Positions 58,968-64,000 of a DNA stretch of 64,000 bases are shown piece by piece. This DNA comes from JACSRF01 sp964504445 (GTDB taxonomy: Bacteria; Chloroflexota; Anaerolineae; Promineifilales; Promineifilaceae): contig CAZDEO010000001.1 in the NCBI GenBank assembly GCA_964504445.1, positions 62,001-126,000 of the forward strand, read 5' to 3'. The notes under the pieces are model-generated. The model worked only from the letters and a program-made list of their open reading frames with translations. It had not been told where the DNA came from and made no database searches. Each line of letters begins with the position of its first letter. Positions within the stretch are counted from its first letter, which is position 1. The translations under genes and the position numbers were made by a program.

Positions 58968-59738
58968 ATGTTGCCTGTACCCACCCCTTTCAATATATTG
59001 GGCATTCCCGTTCACCCGCTAACAGTTACCCAACTTCACCACCATATCGCAAATTACATCGCGCAAAATGCGCATGCACTCATCCTCAATGTCAACGTAC
59101 ACTGCATGAACTTAAGTGTGGAATATTCCTGGTTACGGCAGTTGCTAAACCAGGCAGAAATAGTTTTTTGTGATGGGGCAGGGGTGATGTTAGGGGCAAA
59201 AATTTTAGGCCACCAGGTTCCAGAGCGAATCACTTATGCGGATTGGTTTTGGCAACTTGCTGAATTTTCTGAACCCCAAGGGTATACCTTTTACTTTTTG
59301 GGTGCGAAACCGGGCGTGGCAGAAACGGCCGCCCAAAAATTACGAAAGCAGTTTCCCCACCTGCAAATCGTAGGCATACAAGATGGTTATTTCGATAAAA
59401 CCCCCAACAGCCTAGAAAATGAAGCAATCATTCAAGATATTAACAGGCACGCTCCTAACATCTTGGTATTAGGATTAGGGATGCCTTTACAAGAACAGTG
59501 GCTATTAGAAAACTGGGATCGTCTCACAGTCAACGTGGCGCTGACCGGCGGCGCCGTCTTCGACTACATCTCCGGCGAACTACAACGCGCCCCCCAATGG
59601 ATGACCGACAACGGCCTCGAATGGCTTGGCCGGCTGCTCATCGAGCCGCGCCGCCTCTGGAAACGCTACATCGTCGGCAACCCCCGCTTCCTCTGGCGCG
59701 TCTTGAAACAGCGCTTGGGCTTCATGCCGCAGCGCTAA
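58968..59738 (+). CDS. WecG/TagA/CpsF-family glycosyltransferase (second copy)
   Basis: 256 residues with the family marks: FNILGIPVHPLTVTQLHHHIANY, LNVNVHCMNLSVEYSWLRQLLNQAEIVFCDGAGVMLGAKILG (Asp in FCDGAG), VPERITYADWFWQLAEF, GYTFYFLGAKPGVAETAAQKL, LVLGLGMPLQEQWLLENW and TGGAVFDYISGELQRAPQWM. It resembles the product at 42971, but a conserved strand reads NVNVHCMN where the other has CTTNPEF. It adds a ManNAc-type sugar to a lipid carrier. The 206-base gap after it contains a promoter, so it is the last gene of its transcript. Confidence 0.9.
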   Translation: MLPVPTPFNILGIPVHPLTVTQLHHHIANYIAQNAHALILNVNVHCMNLSVEYSWLRQLLNQAEIVFCDGAGVMLGAKILGHQVPERITYADWFWQLAEFSEPQGYTFYFLGAKPGVAETAAQKLRKQFPHLQIVGIQDGYFDKTPNSLENEAIIQDINRHAPNILVLGLGMPLQEQWLLENWDRLTVNVALTGGAVFDYISGELQRAPQWMTDNGLEWLGRLLIEPRRLWKRYIVGNPRFLWRVLKQRLGFMPQR

Positions 59739-59807
59739 TTGACGCCCTAATCTCAGAACGCCCCACCTTTCCAGGAAAATTTTTCCCGCGTGGTGTTTAA
59801 GTTCCGG

Positions 59808-59835
59808 TTGCCTATACGCCTGCGCAGGCTATAAT
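59808..59835 (+). promoter_or_regulatory. Promoter with a palindromic operator in its spacer
   Basis: TTGCCT (59808-59813) and TATAAT (59830-59835) with a 16-base spacer. The spacer holds GCCTGCGCAGGC (59818-59829), a perfect 12-bp palindrome touching the -10. A repressor or a MerR-like activator bound there would control the promoter directly. It serves the sugar-transferase gene starting at 59945. Confidence 0.65.
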
Positions 59836-59944
59836 TGCTCAGGCTGAATTTTATCGCATGGTATGCTGTTTCAAACGGCCGTTAACTTCCTGAACGATTG
59901 TTAAATTTCTGGCAAAAAGGTGAGCCGGGTAAGGAGGGCCTGAG

Positions 59945-61348
59945 GTGTTTCGGCGGTTTAGCGTCAACTACGCCATATTTTCCATGACCATGGACGTGGG
60001 GGCTGTTTTTCTGGCCCTCTTTTTTGCGTCTCGCCTACGCGTATGGCCGCAATTCTTGCAGCTCGACTTTGTGCGCCCCCTCAATGAGGTCCGCCTTTCC
60101 CCCTGGTTCTTCCTGGCAATCCCCTTTATGTGGATTACCACCTTCCTGTTACTCAACGTGTACGACCCGCGCCGCGTCTACAAAATTGTGGACGAACTGC
60201 AAAGCGTCACCATAGCGACTGCCCTGGCGGCCCTATTTTTTGCCGGGCTTCTCTATCTGACTGACCGCAACTTCTCCCGCTGGTTCTACTTCCTGTTTGT
60301 GATTTTTGGATTGCTTTTTTCCTTGTCCTGGCGGCTGGTGGCGCGCCTGGCCATCAAATGGTGGCGTCTGCCCGCGACAGAAAGCCGCGTACTCATTGTG
60401 GGCGCCGGAGAAGTAGGGCGGCGCGTGGGCCAGATGATTCAGGAAAACAACTGGATGGGCCTATTTCTAGCCGGTTACCTGGACGATGATGCGCGGAAAA
60501 ACCTGCCTGTTTTAGGCCAACTGGCCGAAGCGCGACGGGTAATTTTGCAAAACAACATCAGCGACGTGGTCATTGCCCTGCCCCAACGGGCCTATGGTCA
60601 GGTGAACAAACTGGTGCTTTCTCTGCATGACTTGCCGGTACATGTGCGGGTAGTGCCCGATTACTTTAGCCTGGCCCTGTACCGCGCCACCGTGGAAGAT
60701 TTTGGCGGCTTGCCCATGATCAATTTGCGGGATCCGGCCCTGAATGACGTGCAGCGGCTGGCAAAACGCTTGTTTGATTTGACGATAGCCTTACCCTTTG
60801 CGCTGCTGATGCTGCCGCTGATGGGCATCATTGCGTTGATGATCAAACTGGATAATCCTGGCCCCATCTTGTTCCGGCAAGATCGCGTCGGGGAGAACGG
60901 CCGTATCTTCCAAATGTTCAAGTTTCGCACCATGTTCACCGGGGCCGAAAAGCTGCAGGCCCAGGTAAACGAAATCAACGGCAACGGCGAACTCATCCAT
61001 AAAAAACAACACGACCCCCGCGTCACCCGCATCGGCCGCCTCCTGCGCCGTACCAGCCTCGACGAACTCCCCCAACTGCTCAACGTGCTGCGTGGGGACA
61101 TGAGTCTGGTTGGCCCCCGTCCCGAAATGCCCTGGCTGGTAGACCATTACGAACCGTGGCAGCACAAACGCCTGGCCGTGCCCCAGGGCATTACCGGCTG
61201 GTGGCAGGTTAACGGCCGGTCCGACAAACCCATGCACCTGCACACCGAAGACGACCTCTACTACATCCAAAACTACTCCCTGTGGATGGACCTCTACATC
61301 CTCATCAAAACCCCCTTTGTCGTCCTGCGAGGCAAAGGTGCCTATTGA
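59945..61348 (+). CDS. Polyprenyl-phosphate sugar-1-phosphate transferase (WbaP/EpsL-type)
   Basis: GTG 59945 is fixed by AAGGAGG (59931-59937). The 467 residues have about five membrane helices (10-135), a Rossmann-like CoA-binding domain (VLIVGAGEVGRRVGQMIQENN, about 148) and the catalytic sugar-transferase domain (about 265-467). The last contains KRLFDLTIALPFALLMLPLMG, LFRQDRVGENGRIFQMFKFRTM and PRVTRIGRLLRRTSLDELPQLLNVLRGDMSLVGPRPE. It primes synthesis by placing a sugar phosphate on undecaprenyl phosphate. It has its own promoter and overlaps the next gene by 11 bases. Confidence 0.93.
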   Translation: MFRRFSVNYAIFSMTMDVGAVFLALFFASRLRVWPQFLQLDFVRPLNEVRLSPWFFLAIPFMWITTFLLLNVYDPRRVYKIVDELQSVTIATALAALFFAGLLYLTDRNFSRWFYFLFVIFGLLFSLSWRLVARLAIKWWRLPATESRVLIVGAGEVGRRVGQMIQENNWMGLFLAGYLDDDARKNLPVLGQLAEARRVILQNNISDVVIALPQRAYGQVNKLVLSLHDLPVHVRVVPDYFSLALYRATVEDFGGLPMINLRDPALNDVQRLAKRLFDLTIALPFALLMLPLMGIIALMIKLDNPGPILFRQDRVGENGRIFQMFKFRTMFTGAEKLQAQVNEINGNGELIHKKQHDPRVTRIGRLLRRTSLDELPQLLNVLRGDMSLVGPRPEMPWLVDHYEPWQHKRLAVPQGITGWWQVNGRSDKPMHLHTEDDLYYIQNYSLWMDLYILIKTPFVVLRGKGAY

Positions 61349-62678
61349 GCACCTGAAAACCCATCCCCCAGAGCGCCGGGCCATTATCGAAGGGGCGCTC
61401 CTCATCTTCTGCGCCCCCTTCCTGCTTTTCCCCACAATATTCAGCCCCGGCACCCTGCTGGCCCTCCTGCTGCTGCTCGCCAGCTGGCTGTGGCCTCTGG
61501 GCCACCGCCAGTGGCTGCCCCGCACACCCTACAACCTCCTTTGGCTCTGCTGGTGGCTGAGTTTAGGCCTGGCCATTCTGGTAACGGCCGATCCCGATCT
61601 GACCCTGCCCAAAGCGACCGGTCTTTTCCTGGGATTTGCGGTATGGCGCTACCTGAGCCAGTTCATCCACCATCGCGCCTGGTTCCAGGTCGCCCTCACG
61701 GCTTTCATCCTCACCGGTTTAGCCTTCACCCTCATGGCCATCCTCAGCGTCAATTGGGTTAGCAAAGTTCCCCTGATTGCAACCCTGCTGCCCCTGATTC
61801 CCACCCAACTCCTCACCTTGCCTGAGTCTGACGCCCTGGGAACCCATGCCAATCAACTGGCGGGCACCTTACTCAGCTTCATGCTGCTGCCTCTTTCCCT
61901 TCTCATTGGCCGCGCATGGCAAAAAGAAAAGGCCGCCCCAAAATGGGGGCTGCTGCTCTTAACGGCAATCTTAGGAATTTTATTGCTGCTCACCCAATCC
62001 CGTAGCGGTTGGATTGGCGGGTATGGCAGTCTGGTGGCGCTGCTCACGATGTGGCAGTTTGCCCTGCCGCCAGGCCAGCCACGGCGGCGCCTGCAAATGC
62101 TGCTCCTGCTCACCGTGGTGGCCCTGTTTGCCGGACTGCTGCTCATTGGCCCCCAGCGGCTGCAAACCATCTGGCAAGACCCGGCTCAGCAAACCGCCCT
62201 TGGCTCTCTGGAGACTATTAACTTCCGCTTTGAAGTATGGCGTTGGGCGGTGATGGCTATTGGTGATTTCCCCTTCACCGGCACCGGGTTGGGGACCTTT
62301 CGGCAAGTCGCTTTTCGTCTGTACCCCATAGCCATTTCCCCCAGCTATGATATTGCTCATGCCCACAACATTTTCTTGCAGGTTGCCCTGGATGTGGGGC
62401 TGCCCGGCCTGATAGTTTACGGGAGTTTTCTGCTGCTGGCGGGGGGGATTACCTGGCAAGTGATGCGCCAATGTGCCGCTTTACGCCCAGCCGCCATCGG
62501 CTTAATGAGCGGCATCATTGCCTTGCACCTCTACGGTCTGACCGATGCCCTGGCTATTGGCGCCAAGCCCGGGCTGCTTTTTTGGCTAGCTTTGGGGCTG
62601 CTGACAAGTTTGCATCAGCTCTGTGAGCGTCACGCGAGTCAGGAGGCGGCTACCCCCATTCCCCCATCTGCTTTGTAA
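61338..62678 (+). CDS. O-antigen ligase-like membrane protein
   Basis: GTG 61338 is chosen as start (GAGG at 61329-61332); the frame is open a little further back. About 446 residues with ten to twelve helices. The Wzy_C-type loop (about 300-360) reads NFRFEVWRWAVMAIGDFPFTGTGLGTFRQVAFRLYP...AHAHNIFLQVALDVGLPGLIVYGSF, with the HxHNxxLQxxxxxGxxG signature. The gene overlaps the priming transferase gene by 11 bases, so the two are coupled. It probably ligates or polymerises the product of that transferase. Confidence 0.87.
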   Translation: MPIEHLKTHPPERRAIIEGALLIFCAPFLLFPTIFSPGTLLALLLLLASWLWPLGHRQWLPRTPYNLLWLCWWLSLGLAILVTADPDLTLPKATGLFLGFAVWRYLSQFIHHRAWFQVALTAFILTGLAFTLMAILSVNWVSKVPLIATLLPLIPTQLLTLPESDALGTHANQLAGTLLSFMLLPLSLLIGRAWQKEKAAPKWGLLLLTAILGILLLLTQSRSGWIGGYGSLVALLTMWQFALPPGQPRRRLQMLLLLTVVALFAGLLLIGPQRLQTIWQDPAQQTALGSLETINFRFEVWRWAVMAIGDFPFTGTGLGTFRQVAFRLYPIAISPSYDIAHAHNIFLQVALDVGLPGLIVYGSFLLLAGGITWQVMRQCAALRPAAIGLMSGIIALHLYGLTDALAIGAKPGLLFWLALGLLTSLHQLCERHASQEAATPIPPSAL

Positions 62679-62772
62679 CCTCCCAACTTTCTTGCCGCCA
62701 ATAGAAACCTGGTTGGCTCTATGGGAACTCAGGGAGTTGACAGGCCATGATGCGTCAAACCCAATTATCCAA

Positions 62773-62835
62773 AATCTGAAATCTGAAGTCCGAAATCCTC
62801 TCCCCGTTCTCTGCGGTTTCTCAGCGTTCTCGGTG
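62773..62835. repeat. Heptanucleotide repeat with CTCTGCGG-type tail
   Basis: AATCTGA, AATCTGA, AGTCCGA, AATCCTC in register (62773-62800), then TTCTCTGCGG, TTTCTCAGCG, TTCTCGGTG wording like that at 46.9-47.1 kb. It fills the gap between convergent genes and reaches into the last codons of the glycosyltransferase on the minus strand. Confidence 0.6.
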
Positions 62836-63960
62836 TTCCTTCTGGAGTAGTTGGTCATAAATGGCAATGGTCTCTTTGGCCGCCCGCGCCCAGCTAAATT
62901 GGGCGGCTTGCGCCAGGCCAAGCTGCTGGCGATGGCGGTATTCCTCTTTGTCAGTAAGCAGGCGGTGGAGAACGGCCGTCATCTCCTCCACGTTCTGCGG
63001 GTCAAAATAAGCCGCCGCCTCGCCGCCCACCTCCGGGTGGCTGCTGCTGCTGCTGGCCGCCACCACCTGCCCGCAAGCCATGTGCTCCAAAATCGGCAGG
63101 CCAAAACCTTCGTACAAACTGGGCTGCACGGCCAAATCGGCCGCCGCCAAAACGGCGGGCAGGTCGTCATCGGGAACCCAGCCCAGCGGGATGACCACAT
63201 CCTGCAAGCCCAGGGCCGCAATTTTGGCGAAAAAGTCGTCAAACAGCCACCCCTTGCCGCCCGCCAGCACCAGCCGCAACGCGGGAAAGTCGCGCCGCAG
63301 CGCCAGCAGCGCATCCAGCAGCCGCGACAAATTCTTGCGCGGCTCTATGGTACTCAGGTGAATGAGGAACTGTTCTGGCAAGCGGTACGCCTGCCGCACC
63401 TGGGCAATCTTGGCCGCATCTGGGGGCCGAAAATGGTCTGCGGCCGCCTCGTACACCACGTGAATTTTAGCCGGGTCTACGCCGTAATGGCGCACGATGT
63501 CCCGCTTGCTGGCCTGCGAAACGGCAATGATGGCCTCGGCACGGCGGCAAAAGAGGGGCATGGCGGCGTTCAGGTACCAGTAGTTGAGCTTTTTGTGGTA
63601 GGCGGGGAACAGCTTGTAGATGAGGTCATGCACGGTGAGGACGGTGGGCACGCCGCGCAGGGGCAGCAGCAAATGCTCGGTGCTGTGCAAGAGGGTGGCG
63701 TCGGGCAGCAGGCGGTTGAAGGGGATGCGGCCCATTTGCCCCAGCAGCACGGCCGTGCGCCACGGCTTGTAGCCCAAATTTACAGAACGGCGCGGGGTGC
63801 TTGGGGGCAGTGTGGGGGGGAAACGGCCGTTGCCCCCCTGGTTATAAAACAGCCCAAACCGCCCCGGCTGCGCGGCAATCAGCGCCCGCGCCACACTCTC
63901 GGCATAGCGGCCAAGCCCCGCCTTGCTATGCACGGCCGCCGAAATGTCTACGTAAATCAC
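62821..63960 (-). CDS. Glycosyltransferase family 4 (GT1/GT4 type)
   Basis: 379 residues from GTG 63960. N-terminal: IYVDISAAVHSKAGLGRYAESVARALIAAQ with the Gly-rich acceptor loop; VLTVHDLIYKLFPAYH; IIAVSQASKRDIVRHYGVDPAKIHVVYEAA. C-terminal donor site: FLIHLSTIEPRKNLSRLLDALLALR, VIPLGWVPDDDLPAVLAAADLAVQPSLYEGFGLPILEHMACGQVVAAS, the EGFGLPILE signature with the nucleotide-sugar-binding Glu. It resembles WbaZ/mannosyltransferase proteins. Convergent with the ligase gene; it continues an upstream minus-strand gene by only 3 bases, so it belongs to another glycan operon beyond the window. Confidence 0.92.
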   Translation of the reverse strand: MIYVDISAAVHSKAGLGRYAESVARALIAAQPGRFGLFYNQGGNGRFPPTLPPSTPRRSVNLGYKPWRTAVLLGQMGRIPFNRLLPDATLLHSTEHLLLPLRGVPTVLTVHDLIYKLFPAYHKKLNYWYLNAAMPLFCRRAEAIIAVSQASKRDIVRHYGVDPAKIHVVYEAAADHFRPPDAAKIAQVRQAYRLPEQFLIHLSTIEPRKNLSRLLDALLALRRDFPALRLVLAGGKGWLFDDFFAKIAALGLQDVVIPLGWVPDDDLPAVLAAADLAVQPSLYEGFGLPILEHMACGQVVAASSSSSHPEVGGEAAAYFDPQNVEEMTAVLHRLLTDKEEYRHRQQLGLAQAAQFSWARAAKETIAIYDQLLQKEHRER

Positions 63961-63963
63961 CAG

Positions 63964-64000
63964 TTAGCGCCCCAACATGAACACAATGCCATCCAACACC
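63964..64000 (-). CDS. 3' end of an upstream gene, cut by the window edge
   Basis: On the minus strand a frame enters from the right edge and ends in TAA at 63966-63964, encoding VLDGIVFMLGR. The 3-base distance to the glycosyltransferase start suggests a shared operon. Too little remains to name the product. Confidence 0.5.
   Translation of the reverse strand, partial: VLDGIVFMLGR

Larger units (their letters stand above)
1..64000. repeat. Highly iterated palindrome ACGGCCGT, dispersed through the window
   Basis: The 8-bp palindrome ACGGCCGT, often widened to AACGGCCGTT or GAAACGGCCGT, recurs throughout on genes of both strands and in gaps. A hand tally gave about 19, 18 and 19 copies in the first three 10-kb blocks. 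At roughly 57-58% GC chance predicts about one per 35-40 kb. Examples begin at 99, 244, 1094, 6241, 7137, 9871, 21176, 22400 and 24876. Inside genes it reads as Thr-Ala-Val, Asn-Gly-Arg or Arg-Pro, which explains the repeated ETAV and NGR strings. It resembles in behaviour the HIP1 octamer of cyanobacteria. Copies are missing from 5.5-6.2 kb, 25.4-27.2 kb and 43.1-44.6 kb. Confidence 0.9.

Overview
The window looks like a chromosome segment of a Chloroflexota bacterium, most likely of the Anaerolineae/Ardenticatenia kind. This is an inference from gene content and style. Large surface lipoproteins carry Thr/Pro-rich linkers, pre-peptidase and SH3b domains. One secreted protein ends in a YLPVVV tail. 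There is a bacterial alpha-2-macroglobulin and a Gram-positive-type DinG. Gene starts are mixed ATG/GTG/TTG with good Shine-Dalgarno sites, and GC is moderately high. The strongest signature is the palindrome ACGGCCGT, which recurs about every 500 bp in genes and gaps alike and reads as T-A-V, N-G-R or R-P in proteins.

Layout. 1-5.3 kb: end of a VOC-fold protein, a MarR regulator and a two-gene heterodimeric ABC exporter. 5.3-6.2 kb: a well-formed integron attC site with its short cassette, then an AT-rich membrane-protein gene. 6.3-9.5 kb: an AhpD-like protein, an SH3b surface protein, a methyltransferase and an NAD-dependent epimerase. 9.6-21.1 kb: DinG helicase/exonuclease, a PPC-repeat lipoprotein, a strong terminator and a 2021-residue alpha-2-macroglobulin lipoprotein whose thioester motif has degenerated. 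21.2-24.3 kb: an aromatic amino-acid unit (promoter, leader peptide with a Trp/Phe codon cluster, intrinsic terminator, pheA, DAHP synthase), then tadA and tRNA-Ser(CGA). 24.3-27.3 kb: a methyltransferase followed by three joined gene remnants (PIN, TPR/ATPase tail, DoxX).

27.5-37.2 kb, minus strand: a mannitol-type phosphotransferase locus with a PRD/EIIB activator, EIIC, EIIB, EIIA, a fused HPr-EI, an unusual zinc-type sugar-phosphate dehydrogenase and a 1-phosphofructokinase-type kinase. Its gaps hold tandem 7-bp repeats. 37.4-43.7 kb: secreted proteins, an O-antigen-ligase/TPR protein, a LysM lipoprotein and a WecG-type glycosyltransferase. 43.7-47.9 kb: two small unknown genes, an RsmF-type rRNA methyltransferase, a divergent tRNA-guanine transglycosylase and a protein closely resembling the ArmA/Rmt 16S rRNA G1405 methyltransferases. 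47.9-64 kb: a cell-surface polysaccharide locus with a chain-length regulator, Ser/Thr kinase with TPRs, flippase, two PAPS-type sulfotransferases, glycosyltransferases, two O-antigen ligases and a priming sugar-phosphate transferase. It probably makes a sulfated exopolysaccharide.

Most notable: the iterated palindrome, the solitary attC/cassette, the phe leader attenuator, the heptanucleotide repeats and the chromosomal Rmt-like methyltransferase.
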